NCBI GenBank assembly: GCA_035519135.1
Contig: DATIWX010000135.1
Span: 1-64,000, forward strand
Direction: 5' to 3'
Length of the DNA: 64,000 nt
Source of the DNA: VBDM01 sp035519135
GTDB lineage: Bacteria; Pseudomonadota; Gammaproteobacteria; Burkholderiales; SG8-39
Part shown: positions 24,713-34,157 of the stretch, one piece after another
Position numbering within the stretch: position 1 is the first letter of the stretch
Layout: every line of letters starts with the position of its first letter
The notes under the pieces: model-generated
What the model was told of the DNA's origin: nothing
Database searches by the model: none
The model's input: the letters and a program-made list of their open reading frames with translations, nothing else
Program-made: the position numbers and the translations under genes

Positions 24713-25201
24713 ATGAAGTGGGTCATGGCAATCGCGGCCGGCGCTGTGCTTTGTGCGTCGGCCGCTTTCGGGGCGGAACCGAGCTCGAAGACGTCGCGTC
24801 AGGATGAGGTGGCCCTCAAAGGCGCCACGGTAATGCCGTTCGACCTGATGCGCACGACGCATTTCTTCGACGACACTCCGGGCGGCGGAATCGAGACGAT
24901 CACGGCGAACGACAAGAAAGACGCGCGGCAGATCGCTCTGATCCGGTCGCATCTGGCGCAGGAGGCAAGGCGCTTCGCGCGCGGAGACTTCTCCGATCCG
25001 GCGAAGATCCACGGTCAGGACATGCCGGGCCTCGACGCGCTGGCGCGCGCCGGCGACAAGCTTCAGGTGAAGTACAGGAACTTGCCCGCCGGGGCGAGCC
25101 TCAGCTACGCGAGCGCGGATGCGGCGGTGATCGCCGCCGTTCACGCCTGGTTTGCAGCGCAGCGCTCCGACCATGCCGCGCACTCCCATGTGCACCCATA
25201 A
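24713..25201 (+). CDS. secreted protein of unknown function, paralogue-like to the next gene
   Basis: The 162-residue product has a signal peptide ending AAFGAEP and a globular domain with FDLMRTTHFFDDTPGGGIET, then an HL..EARRFARGDFSDP segment, HGQDMPGL, and AAVHAWFAAQRSDHAAHSHVHP at the end, with a His-rich tail. Homologues circulate in databases under a misleading carbamoyltransferase name; no such enzyme motif is seen. Its layout resembles that of the domain encoded at 25217. It probably works in the periplasm with its neighbours. Confidence 0.75.
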   Translation: MKWVMAIAAGAVLCASAAFGAEPSSKTSRQDEVALKGATVMPFDLMRTTHFFDDTPGGGIETITANDKKDARQIALIRSHLAQEARRFARGDFSDPAKIHGQDMPGLDALARAGDKLQVKYRNLPAGASLSYASADAAVIAAVHAWFAAQRSDHAAHSHVHP

Positions 25202-25216
25202 AGAAAGGCATCGATC

Positions 25217-25804
25217 ATGAAACGCTCGAGCAAGATTGCAATTGGAGTGGCCGCCGCGCTGGGGCTCGGCGCAGCCGTCGCCGTTTTCGCCCACCCCGGC
25301 GGAATGGGACCGGGAATGATGGGGCCGGGAATGGGGCCCGGAATGGGCGGCCCGATGGGCCACATGCAGGGCGACGCATCGTTCGCCGACGACATGCGCC
25401 TCGTACACGCCATGCTCTTCGATCACGACAAGATCAAGCGCAGCGTCAGCAATCTGCCCGACGGCATCCGTACCGTCACCGAGTCGGACGACCCCGGGGT
25501 GGCGCGCGCCATCAAAGCCCACGTCGCGAGCATGGAAAAACGGTTGAGCGACGGAAAGATCTTCAATCTCTTCAGCCCCACGCTCCCCGTGCTTTTCGAG
25601 AACAGGGACACTATCAAGACCGCGGTTGAGATGACCGACAAGGGCTCCATCGTCACGCAGACCTCCGGCGACGCGAAGACGGTCGCCGCGCTTCAGGCAC
25701 ACGCTGTTGAGGTCAGCGAGCTTGCCCGCGACGGCATGTCGGCGATGATGCGTGCCGCGAGGGCGAGCAGGGGGCAAGCGGCGTTCGAGCCGGAGCACCG
25801 TTGA
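25217..25804 (+). CDS. secreted protein with Met-rich N-terminus
   Basis: After a signal peptide (residues 1-27, ending VFAHP) comes GGMGPGMMGPGMGPGMGGPM, a Met/Gly block, then a helical domain (MRLVHAMLFDHDKIKRSVSN, DGIRTVTESDDPGVARAIKA, HVASMEKRL) up to residue 195. The domain order is like that of the preceding gene's product. The stop overlaps the FNR-type box. Metal binding by the Met block is inferred; no enzyme motif is visible. Confidence 0.78.
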   Translation: MKRSSKIAIGVAAALGLGAAVAVFAHPGGMGPGMMGPGMGPGMGGPMGHMQGDASFADDMRLVHAMLFDHDKIKRSVSNLPDGIRTVTESDDPGVARAIKAHVASMEKRLSDGKIFNLFSPTLPVLFENRDTIKTAVEMTDKGSIVTQTSGDAKTVAALQAHAVEVSELARDGMSAMMRAARASRGQAAFEPEHR

Positions 25805-25814
25805 TCTGGATCAA
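25801..25814. promoter_or_regulatory. FNR/ANR-type operator, perfect palindrome
   Basis: TTGAT-CTGG-ATCAA is an exact match to the FNR consensus. Its centre lies about 65 bases before the ATG at 25873, so a class II promoter would start transcription near 25849. The first bases coincide with the end of the preceding gene. An in-frame TTG at 25801 is part of this box and is not a start codon. Confidence 0.8.
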
Positions 25815-25872
25815 TAAGGGCGGCGCTCGTTACACCAAAATTCATTCGAGTATTCTTGAGAGAGGCACACGT

Positions 25873-26418
25873 ATGAAAACCCGGATATGGAAAGCAGGAC
25901 TGCTTGCACTCGGTCTCGTCGGCGCGGTGGCGGCGGCGTTTGCGCAGGGGCCCGGCGGCGGCGGGCCCGGTTACGGTCCGGGCTACGGCCCAGGCTACGG
26001 CCCTGGCCCGGGAATGGGCGGCTATGGCGGCCCGGGAATGATGGGCGGCTACGGCCCCGGCTATGGCCGCGGCGGGCGCGGGTTCGGCCCGGGCGGCGGG
26101 CTCGCCGCGCTCGACCTGAGTGCCGAGCAGCGCGACAAGATCGCCGCGATCCAGGAAGAAAACCGTCGCAAGAACTGGGACGCGATGGGGCAGGTGCGCG
26201 CCGAGCAGTTCAAGCTGCGCCAGATGTTCAACGCGGACAAGATCGACTCGAACGCGGTCGCCGAGCAGCAGAAGAAAGTCGACGAGCTGAGGCGGCAGAT
26301 GCTGAAGTCGCGCGTCGATGCGCGCAACCAGGTCGCCGCGATACTCACGCCCGAGCAGCGCAAGCAGTTCCGGCAATTCGGCCCGTGGTGGCTGCGCGAG
26401 GAAGAGGGCGGCGATTGA
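25873..26418 (+). CDS. Spy/CpxP-like (LTXXQ) periplasmic protein with Gly/Tyr-rich N-terminal repeats
   Basis: The 181-residue product has a signal peptide ending AAFAQG, then several GPGY-type repeats with GMGGYGGPGMMGGYG (residues 25-75), then a helical domain with LSAEQRDKIAAIQEENRRK and, near the end, LTPEQRKQFRQFG, the LTXXQ pattern of Spy/CpxP chaperones that bind unfolded envelope proteins or metals. The Gly/Tyr/Met block is unusual in the family and echoes the Met/Gly blocks of the two preceding Met-rich secreted proteins. Its own FNR-type box lies upstream. Confidence 0.82.
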   Translation: MKTRIWKAGLLALGLVGAVAAAFAQGPGGGGPGYGPGYGPGYGPGPGMGGYGGPGMMGGYGPGYGRGGRGFGPGGGLAALDLSAEQRDKIAAIQEENRRKNWDAMGQVRAEQFKLRQMFNADKIDSNAVAEQQKKVDELRRQMLKSRVDARNQVAAILTPEQRKQFRQFGPWWLREEEGGD

Positions 26419-26436
26419 GCCGCCCCCCGGCCGGGG

Positions 26437-27552
26437 CTAGGGCCGCTTCGAGTCGTCGAACTTGGCGTCCAGGGCCTTGATCGAGTCCATCAGCAGCTGC
26501 ACCGCGTACTTGGTGTTGTGCATGCCCCGGCTGCCGTCTTCCTTGACGAACTTCCAGTTGTAGAGCGCCCCGACGACCTCGACCGGGTACTGGGTCTTGT
26601 TGCGGATGAACACGCCCTTGGCGTCGTAGAGCGGGTCCTTCATCGTCTGCAGCAGGCCCGTGCCCTGCTTGTTGATGATCCGCTCGAGCAGGCCCTGGAC
26701 CTCCTCCTGGATGGTTTCGACCTTGCCGTCGCCGTCGAAGTCGGCCGCGGCCGCGCGGTCGAAAACTTCCTTGCCCGCGGCCTGCTTCATCTCCGTGTGG
26801 CAGCCCGAGGCGAGGCAGCCCGCGTTGTTCAGCTTGGGCGCCTCGTGAACCTCGCCACCGATGCGCATGCTGTGCCCGCCGATGGTGGGCATGAGCGCGT
26901 AGCGCTGCTTCGGCTGCGTCATGTGGCAGGTGACGCAGGTCGCCTCGGGCAGCATCGCGTGCGGCGACTTGGAATAGCTCTTTCCCGGAAACTCGTAGGC
27001 GTTGACGCCGGTCAGCATGTCCGCCTGCGGCCCGTGGTGCGCGCCCCAGAAATCGAAGGGGATCGAGCGCGGCTTCACCTCGTCCTTGGGCAGGAACAGG
27101 GCGCGGTGGCAATTGGCGCACAGATTGCCCTTGCCCCGGTCGAAGACGGCGCCGTTGGCGAGGGTGACCGCGCTGGTCTTGCGCAGCGAGAAATCGCCCG
27201 TGTCGTGGGGAGCGTGACAGGTGAAGCAGCCGATTTCGGAAGGGTTGGCGACGATCGCCTTCGGGTCGACCGCGCCCTTCTTCACGAACTCGATGAAGCC
27301 CTCATTGGTGTGGCATCGCTGGCAGCCTTCGCTGTTCGAGTAGGAGGCGTGGCCGCCGGTGCGGTGCACCGAGGTCAGATACTGGCTGCGGGCGCCGCGA
27401 ACGGGGAATTTCGGCTCCGAGCCGTGACAATCGGCGCAGCCCTTCGGAAAGGCGGCCGGCTTGGATGCCGCCTTCGATTGAGCGAGTACCCCCAGGGGAA
27501 GCAGCGCGCCCGAAAGAAGCAGCAGCCCGAGAAGCTTGCGTGTTGGGACCAT
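26437..27552 (-). CDS. periplasmic hexahaem c-type cytochrome with EF-hand-like loop
   Basis: The 371-residue protein has a signal peptide (1-24) and haem sites CADCH (39-43), CQRCH (77-81), CFTCH (109-113), CANCH (145-149), CVTCH (206-210) and an atypical CLASGCH (246-252, CX4CH). After the sixth site, DFDGDGK (271-277) forms most of a calcium loop, though position 12 is Gln. It resembles multihaem cytochromes of the NrfA/doubled-CXXCH type in layout but lacks the CXXCK site of nitrite reductase. Probably an electron carrier or reductase acting in the periplasm under low O2. It is cotranscribed with the small cytochrome upstream. Confidence 0.88.
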   Translation of the reverse strand: MVPTRKLLGLLLLSGALLPLGVLAQSKAASKPAAFPKGCADCHGSEPKFPVRGARSQYLTSVHRTGGHASYSNSEGCQRCHTNEGFIEFVKKGAVDPKAIVANPSEIGCFTCHAPHDTGDFSLRKTSAVTLANGAVFDRGKGNLCANCHRALFLPKDEVKPRSIPFDFWGAHHGPQADMLTGVNAYEFPGKSYSKSPHAMLPEATCVTCHMTQPKQRYALMPTIGGHSMRIGGEVHEAPKLNNAGCLASGCHTEMKQAAGKEVFDRAAAADFDGDGKVETIQEEVQGLLERIINKQGTGLLQTMKDPLYDAKGVFIRNKTQYPVEVVGALYNWKFVKEDGSRGMHNTKYAVQLLMDSIKALDAKFDDSKRP

Positions 27553-27572
27553 GGAGGCACCTCGATAGGAGA

Positions 27573-27863
27573 CTATTGTTTGAGCACGTACTGGATCAAT
27601 GCCTTCGCTTCGGCATCGGACAGCGCGACCTTCGGATGACCCTTGGCGTTCTTGAGCATGGCGATCAATTGCGCCTCGGCGTTGCTGTTGCCCTTGTTCT
27701 TCGTCGCGATCTCGTTGAACGACGCCCCCATCTTCTTCTGGTTGATCGCGTGACAGTTGAGACAGCCCTTGGACTTGGCCAGCTCCGCACCCGACTGCGC
27801 CTGCGCCGTCGCGGCGAGCGCGAAGCACCCGGCGATCACAGCCATACCGATCAGCTTTCTCAT
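27573..27863 (-). CDS. small class I cytochrome c (c551/c552-like)
   Basis: The 96-residue product has a signal peptide (1-22, ending AQAQ) and a single haem site CLNCH at 34-38 with the expected helices behind it (residues 45-95). A Met ligand may come from the LIAMLKN segment. Such proteins carry electrons to cbb3 oxidase or to anaerobic reductases. It is followed after 20 bases by the hexahaem cytochrome and is preceded by the FNR-type box about 77 bases from its ATG, which fits the minus direction better than the prenyltransferase. Confidence 0.9.
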   Translation of the reverse strand: MRKLIGMAVIAGCFALAATAQAQSGAELAKSKGCLNCHAINQKKMGASFNEIATKNKGNSNAEAQLIAMLKNAKGHPKVALSDAEAKALIQYVLKQ

Positions 27864-27933
27864 CCGTACCTCGCTGGGGTTGGTTCTTTCAGGGAAAGCC
27901 CGTCCCTAATATGATATACGGGCACCCGGCGTT

Positions 27934-27947
27934 TTGATCTGGATCAA
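27934..27947. promoter_or_regulatory. FNR/ANR-type operator, perfect palindrome
   Basis: TTGAT-CTGG-ATCAA matches the FNR consensus exactly. It lies 70 bases from the cytochrome c start on the minus strand, but only 13 bases from the prenyltransferase GTG on the plus strand. The spacing therefore suggests that it activates the cytochrome operon; for the plus-strand gene it could only overlap the promoter. Confidence 0.8.
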
Positions 27948-27959
27948 AGAAAGTTCTTA

Positions 27960-28892
27960 GTGAACGAGGAGCATCGCGTCGTGGCGCAAGCCCAAACCTG
28001 GACCCGGGGCGAAGTATGGCGGAGGAAGCTGCTCTACCCCGGGCATACCCTGCCGACGGCGGCGGCGCCGGTGCTGGTCGCCTGCGGCCTCGCGGTTCAC
28101 GGTCATGTCTTTTCGGCGGCGCCCGCGCTCGCCGCGCTTCTCGCCGGCTGGCTGATCCAGCTCGGCGGCGTGCTGACGGACAACTACGAGAACCTGGTGC
28201 GCCAGCCCGAGGACCGGGAGCACCCCGAGCTGGTCGAGGCGCTGCGTGCCGGCACCCTTTCCCTTGCGCAGCTGAAGGCGGCGATCGCCGCGTGCTACGC
28301 GATCGCGCTGCTCGCGGGCGGTTTTCTCCTGTGGGTCGCCGGACCCCTGGTGCTGTGGATCGGCCTGGCGAGCATCGTCGCGAGCTGGGCCTACTCGGCC
28401 GGACCCTGCCCGATCGGCAAGCTGGGGCTCGCCGACCCGCTGTTCTTCGTCTTCTTCGGCATCGTCTCGGTCCTGGGTGCGTACTATGTTCAGGCGCAGG
28501 CGCTGCCGTCGGTCGCGCTGGCGCTGAGCCTTCCCGTGGGCGCGCTCACCACCAACATCCTCATCGTCGACGACATCCGCGACCGCGAGTTCGACGCGGT
28601 GAAGGGCAAGCGCACGGTGGCGGTGCGCTTCGGCAAGGAATGGAGCCGAGCCGAGTTCCTCGCGCTGCTCGCGCTCGCCTATCTCGCGCCGCTCTGGTTC
28701 CGGCTCGGCTTCGGCTTCAGCACCTGGATCCTGCTGCCCTTGCTGACGGCGCCGTACGCGTTCGCCACCGCCCGGGCGGTCCTGACCCGGGACCGCTACG
28801 AGCAGCTCGTGCCGGTCACGCCCATGGCCGGGCGATTGCTGCTCGCGTATTGCGCGCTGCTCGCGATCGGCGCAGCCGTCCCCACCGGCTGA
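27960..28892 (+). CDS. UbiA-family prenyltransferase, MenA-like
   Basis: The 310-residue membrane protein has about eight helices and the two aspartate-rich motifs of UbiA enzymes: DNYEN at 74-78, a variant of NDxxD, and DDIRDREFD at 204-212, with KGKRTVAVRFG after it, typical of MenA (1,4-dihydroxy-2-naphthoate prenyltransferase in menaquinone synthesis). No other men genes are in the window, so another aromatic acceptor is possible. The GTG at 27960 lacks a good ribosome site; GTG 27981 is an alternative. Its stop overlaps the next ATG as TGATG. Confidence 0.85.
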   Translation: MNEEHRVVAQAQTWTRGEVWRRKLLYPGHTLPTAAAPVLVACGLAVHGHVFSAAPALAALLAGWLIQLGGVLTDNYENLVRQPEDREHPELVEALRAGTLSLAQLKAAIAACYAIALLAGGFLLWVAGPLVLWIGLASIVASWAYSAGPCPIGKLGLADPLFFVFFGIVSVLGAYYVQAQALPSVALALSLPVGALTTNILIVDDIRDREFDAVKGKRTVAVRFGKEWSRAEFLALLALAYLAPLWFRLGFGFSTWILLPLLTAPYAFATARAVLTRDRYEQLVPVTPMAGRLLLAYCALLAIGAAVPTG

Positions 28893-29923
28893 TGTCCGAC
28901 CTGTTCTCGCCCGTCGAGATCGGCGGTCTTCGCCTCGCCAATCGCATCGTCATGGCGCCGATGAGCCGCAATCGCGCCGATGCCGGCGAGGCAGCGCATG
29001 CGCTCACGGCGAAGTACTACGAGCAGCGGTCCGGCGCCGGCCTCATCGTCACCGAGGCCTCGCCGGTCTCGCCCCAGGGCAGGGCGAGCCGCGCCGCGCC
29101 CGGGATCTACGACGAGAACCACATTGCCGGTTGGCGCCTGGTGACGCGCGCCGTGCATGCGAAAGGCGGAAGAATCTTCCTGCAGTTGTGGCACGCCGGA
29201 AGGATTTCGCTCGCTTCGCTGCAGCCGGGCGGCGCGCAGCCGGTTGCGCCCTCGGCCATCGCGGCGCAAGGCTTCGCCGCGCCGCGCGCGCTCGCCGCGG
29301 AGGAGATTCCCGCCGTGGTCGCGCAGTTCGCGAACGCCGCGAAGAACGCGAAGGAGGCGGGCTTCGACGGAGTCGAGGTGCATGCGGCGAACGGCTACCT
29401 CATCGACTCGTTCCTCCGCGACGGCTCGAACCGGCGCGCGGACGCCTACGGCGGACCGGTCGTGAACCGAGCGCGATTCCTGCTCGAGATACTCGACGCG
29501 GTCGAGTCGGTGTGGGATCGCGGCCGCATCGGGGTCAGGCTTTCGCCGGCCAATCCCTACAACGACATCCGCGATTCCGAGCCGCAGCGCAGCTTCGGCG
29601 AAATCGCGCGGATGCTCGGTGGGCGCAGGCTCGCGTTCCTCCACGTCGACGAAAGTCCGCGCGAAGGTTTCGATTGGGCGGCGTTCCGCCGGCGCTACGC
29701 CGGAACCTACATCGCCAACGGCGGCTACGACCGCGAGCGCGCCGCTGCCGCGCTCGAAAGCGGGCATGCGGACCTGGCGTCCTTCGGCGTGCTCTACCTC
29801 GCCAACCCCGACCTGGTGGAGCGGTTCCGTGCGGGCGCGCCCCTGAACCCGCCGGACCGCTCGACCTTCTACGGAGGCGGGGAGCACGGCTACACGGACT
29901 ATCCGGTGTTTCGGGGGCAATGA
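28892..29923 (+). CDS. old-yellow-enzyme family NADH:flavin oxidoreductase
   Basis: The 343-residue FMN barrel enzyme begins LFSPVEIGGLRLANRIVMAPM, has the substrate-binding pair H164 and N167 in EVHAANGYLIDSFLRDGSN, and a typical C-terminus with LANPDL and FYGGGEHGYTDYP. Old yellow enzymes reduce activated double bonds, nitro groups or nitrate esters with NAD(P)H. It overlaps both neighbours by a few bases, so prenyltransferase, this enzyme and the alcohol dehydrogenase form one operon. The substrate is unknown. Confidence 0.92.
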   Translation: MSDLFSPVEIGGLRLANRIVMAPMSRNRADAGEAAHALTAKYYEQRSGAGLIVTEASPVSPQGRASRAAPGIYDENHIAGWRLVTRAVHAKGGRIFLQLWHAGRISLASLQPGGAQPVAPSAIAAQGFAAPRALAAEEIPAVVAQFANAAKNAKEAGFDGVEVHAANGYLIDSFLRDGSNRRADAYGGPVVNRARFLLEILDAVESVWDRGRIGVRLSPANPYNDIRDSEPQRSFGEIARMLGGRRLAFLHVDESPREGFDWAAFRRRYAGTYIANGGYDRERAAAALESGHADLASFGVLYLANPDLVERFRAGAPLNPPDRSTFYGGGEHGYTDYPVFRGQ

Positions 29924-30906
29924 TGCGAGCCATGCGTCTTCACGCGCCGCACCGCGGGCTCGAGCTGGACGAGGTCGCGCCGCCGGTACCGGGGCGCGGC
30001 GAGATCCTGCTCGAGGTGAGCGCCTGCGGCGTCTGCCGCACCGACCTGCATATCGTCGACGGCGAACTGGAAGGCGGCCGCATGCCGATCGTGCCCGGGC
30101 ACGAGATCGTCGGCACGGTGGTCGGCAGGGGGCAGGGCGCGGAACGGTTCGCGGAGGGCGAGCGCGTCGGCGTTCCCTGGCTCGGCTGGAGCTGCGGCAG
30201 CTGCGCGCATTGCCGCGCCGGAAGGGAGAACCTCTGCGACGCGGCGCGCTTCACCGGCTTTCACCGCGACGGCGGCTACGCCGATTACGCGCTTGCGGAC
30301 GAGCGCTTCTGCTTCGCTTTGCCGCCCGCGTTCGGAGATGCGGAGGCGGCGCCGCTGCTGTGCGCCGGACTGATCGGCTACCGCGCGCTGGCGATGGCGG
30401 GGGAGGCGCGCCGCGTCGGCATCTACGGATTCGGCGCCGCCGCGCACATCGTGGCGCAGGTCGCGGTCTTCCAGGGGCGCGAGCTCTACGCCTTCACCCG
30501 CCCGGGGGACGCCGCCGCCCAGGGTTTCGCGCGCAAGCTCGGCTGCCGCTGGGCGGGAGACTCGACCGAGACGGCGCCGGAGCCGCTCGACGCCGCGCTC
30601 TTGTTCGCGCCGGTGGGGGCGCTGGTGCCGCTCGCGCTCGCGGCGACGCGAAAGGGCGGCAGCGTCGTCTGCGCCGGCATCCACATGAGCGACATCCCGT
30701 CGTTCCCATACGCGCTGCTGTGGGGCGAGCGCAGCCTGAAATCGGTCGCCAACCTCACGCGCCGCGACGGCGAGGAGTTCATGCGCCTCGCCCCGCTCGC
30801 GGGCGTGCGAACCGAGGTCCGCCGCTATCCGCTGGCCGAGGCGAATGCGGCGCTTCGCGACCTGCGCGACGGCGCGCTGACTGGCGCCGCGGTGCTCCTT
30901 CCCTGA
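29920..30906 (+). CDS. zinc-dependent alcohol dehydrogenase
   Basis: The 328-residue MDR-family enzyme has the catalytic zinc site (C36 and GHE near 60), the substrate motif CGVCRTDLH, and structural-zinc cysteines C92, C95, C98 and C106. The NAD(P)-binding segment is VGIYGFGAAAHI. It is somewhat close to AdhA/propanol-preferring enzymes and oxidises alcohols or reduces aldehydes. The first of two adjacent ATGs overlaps the preceding stop. It ends just before the FNR box that controls the universal stress protein. Confidence 0.92.
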   Translation: MMRAMRLHAPHRGLELDEVAPPVPGRGEILLEVSACGVCRTDLHIVDGELEGGRMPIVPGHEIVGTVVGRGQGAERFAEGERVGVPWLGWSCGSCAHCRAGRENLCDAARFTGFHRDGGYADYALADERFCFALPPAFGDAEAAPLLCAGLIGYRALAMAGEARRVGIYGFGAAAHIVAQVAVFQGRELYAFTRPGDAAAQGFARKLGCRWAGDSTETAPEPLDAALLFAPVGALVPLALAATRKGGSVVCAGIHMSDIPSFPYALLWGERSLKSVANLTRRDGEEFMRLAPLAGVRTEVRRYPLAEANAALRDLRDGALTGAAVLLP

Positions 30907-30921
30907 TCCCGTTCGCCGGAT

Positions 30922-30935
30922 TTGACCTGAATCAA
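30922..30935. promoter_or_regulatory. FNR/ANR-type operator
   Basis: TTGAC-CTGA-ATCAA has one mismatch to the FNR consensus. Its centre is about 64 bases before the ATG of the universal stress protein gene at 30993, a suitable class II distance. Confidence 0.75.
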
Positions 30936-30992
30936 GCGGGCGGGGCGCAGAGCAGCTATTCTGGCTTCAGGTCCGGCCAAAAGGAGAAGACC

Positions 30993-31436
30993 ATGTATGC
31001 AAACATCCTCGTACCCGTCGACGGCTCGCGGCTGTCGGACAAGGCCTTGAAAGAGGCAGCCATGCTCGCGAAGACGGGCAACGGCAAGCTGCTCCTGTTC
31101 CATGTGGTGGCGCCCTACCAGATGCCCGTATACGCGGAAGGGATGACGATGCCGACCATTCCCAAGGAGAGGTTCGCGAAGATGTCGGCGCGCAGGGCCG
31201 GCCGGGTCCTCGCCGCCGCCGAGAAGAAGGCGAAGGCGGCCAAGGTGCCGGCAAGCCGCGCCTGGGCCATCAGCGGCTCGCCGCACGACGCGATCGTCGA
31301 TATCGCGCGCAGGCGCAGGTGCGACCTGATCGTCATGGCCTCGCACGGTCGCCGCGGTCTGTCGCGGCTGTTGCTGGGAAGCGAAACGCAGGCGGTGCTG
31401 TCGCGCGTGAGCGTGCCGGTCCTGGTCGTGCGCTAG
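30993..31436 (+). CDS. universal stress protein UspA family
   Basis: This 147-residue cytoplasmic protein is a single Usp domain with an N-terminal ILVPVDGS and the ATP-binding signature SHGRRGLSRLLLGSETQAVL near residues 115-135, so it is of the nucleotide-binding type. Such proteins promote survival in energy stress and anoxia. AAGGAGA lies seven bases before the ATG. It is followed after 16 bases by the SLC13 transporter gene, with which it probably shares the FNR-dependent promoter. Confidence 0.93.
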   Translation: MYANILVPVDGSRLSDKALKEAAMLAKTGNGKLLLFHVVAPYQMPVYAEGMTMPTIPKERFAKMSARRAGRVLAAAEKKAKAAKVPASRAWAISGSPHDAIVDIARRRRCDLIVMASHGRRGLSRLLLGSETQAVLSRVSVPVLVVR

Positions 31437-31452
31437 GTCGCGGGCAGGCATC

Positions 31453-32944
31453 GTGTCCGCCACGGCTCCGTCGCCGGCGACATCGGGCGTTTCCGAGGTC
31501 AAACCCTGGGGCCTGCTCGCGGCGCTCGCCGCATTGGTGGTCGTCTGCGCCCTGCCGACTCCCCAGGGCCTGCCGCCCGCCGGCCAGTATATGCTGGGGA
31601 TGCTGCTGTTCTCGGTGATCCTGTGGATGACCGAGGCGGTGGACTACGCCATCAGCGCGGTCCTGATCGCTGCCCTGATGGCATTCCTGCTCGGGCTCGC
31701 GCCCAACGTCGCCAGGCCCGAACAGGCGCTCGGTACGAGCGCCGCGCTCGGCCTCGCGATGAGCGGCTTCGCCAACACCGCGCTCGCGCTCGTCGCCGCG
31801 GCGACCTTCCTGTCGGCGGCGATGACCGTGACCGGACTGGACAAGCGCATCGCGCTGTTCGTGCTCTCCAAGGTCGGCGCGAAGACGCACCGCGTCGTGG
31901 TGGGGGCGATCATCGTCGGCATCGTGCTCGCTTTTCTGGTGCCTTCGACGACCGCCCGGGTCGCCTGCCTCGTTCCGATCATGATGGGCATCATCCTCGC
32001 CTTCGGCGTCGACAGGCAGTCGCGCTTCGCCGGGCTGCTCATCATCACGACGGCGCAAGCCGCCTCGATCTGGAACGTCGGCATCAAGACGGCCGCCGCG
32101 CAGAACATGGTGGCCATCGGCTTCATCGAGAAGACGCTCAAGGGGACGATCACCTATCCGGAATGGCTGATCGCCGCCGCGCCCTGGGCGATCCTCATGT
32201 CGATCGTGCTCTACATCGTCATGGTGAGGATGATGCCGCCCGAAATGGACGAGGTCGCGGGCGGCGAGGAGGCGATCCGCAGGGCGCTGGCGCAGCTCGG
32301 GCCGACGAGCGCCGCCGAATGGAGGCTGCTCGCCGTGTCGCTCTCGCTCCTGGTCCTCTGGGCGACGGAGGGCATCCTGCATCGTTTCGACACCTCGACG
32401 ACCACGGTCGCGGCGATCGGCATCCTGTTCCTGCCGTGGATCGGCGTGATGGGCTGGAAGCAGGCGCAGCCGAGGATTCCCTGGGGCACGCTCGTGCTCT
32501 TCGGCATCGGCATCTCGCTCGGCACGGCACTGCTGCAGACCAAGGCCGCCGGCTGGCTCGCCGACATCATCGTCAGGAACCTGGGACTCGCCGACTCGTC
32601 GGCGTTCGCGATCATCGCGCTGATGTCCCTGTTCCTCATCGTCGTGCACCTGGGCTTCGCCAGCGCGACCGCGCTCGCCTCGGCGATGATCCCGATCATG
32701 ATCGGCGTGCTGCAGGCGATCAAGACGCCCGGACTGAACCTCATCGGCATGACCATGATCCTGCAGTTCGTGGTGAGCTTCGGCTTCATTCTCCCGGTGA
32801 ATGCGCCGCAGAACATGGTCGCCTACGGAACCGGGGCGTTCACCGTCAAGGACTTCGTGAAGACCGGCCTGGTGCTCACGCTGGCCGGCTACGCGCTGGT
32901 GCTGCTGCTCGGCGCGACCTACTGGAGATGGATGGGCTACCTCG

Positions 32945-32952
<8 letters not shown>
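31453..32952 (+). CDS. SLC13/DASS-family sodium-coupled anion transporter
   Basis: The 499-residue membrane protein has about 11-12 helices and the repeated motifs of the DASS family, including FLVPSTTARVACLVPIM in the first half and FVVSFGFILPVNAPQNMVAYG in the second, the two Ser-Asn/Thr-like substrate loops. It imports di- or tricarboxylates such as succinate or malate, or sulfate. The start is a GTG. Its last codons overlap the convergent alanine dehydrogenase gene by eight bases. Confidence 0.9.
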
Positions 32953-34063
<1,111 letters not shown>

Positions 34064-34097
34064 TTTCAAAGGGTAAAGAGCTTCGGCCCGCCGCGGA

Positions 34098-34111
34098 TTG
34101 ACCCATGTCAA
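34098..34111. promoter_or_regulatory. FNR/ANR-type operator
   Basis: TTGAC-CCAT-GTCAA lies between the divergent alanine dehydrogenase (start 34063) and PolX (start 34158) genes. It has two mismatches to the full consensus but keeps both TTG/CAA cores. The centre is about 41 bases from one ATG and 53 from the other, so the PolX side is the better-spaced target. Confidence 0.6.
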
Positions 34112-34157
34112 CCGACCGGTCGGCGAGTCGGCCATTATCCATATTGGAGGCTTGGCG

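Noticed and set aside
25801..25872. TTG start at 25801 for the Spy-like gene
   Set aside because: The TTG is part of a perfect FNR-type palindrome. The ATG at 25873 gives a proper signal peptide.
25972..26090. Tandem TACGGCCC-type repeats as a possible non-coding repeat element
   Set aside because: They are in frame and encode the GPGY/GMG repeats of the Spy-like protein.
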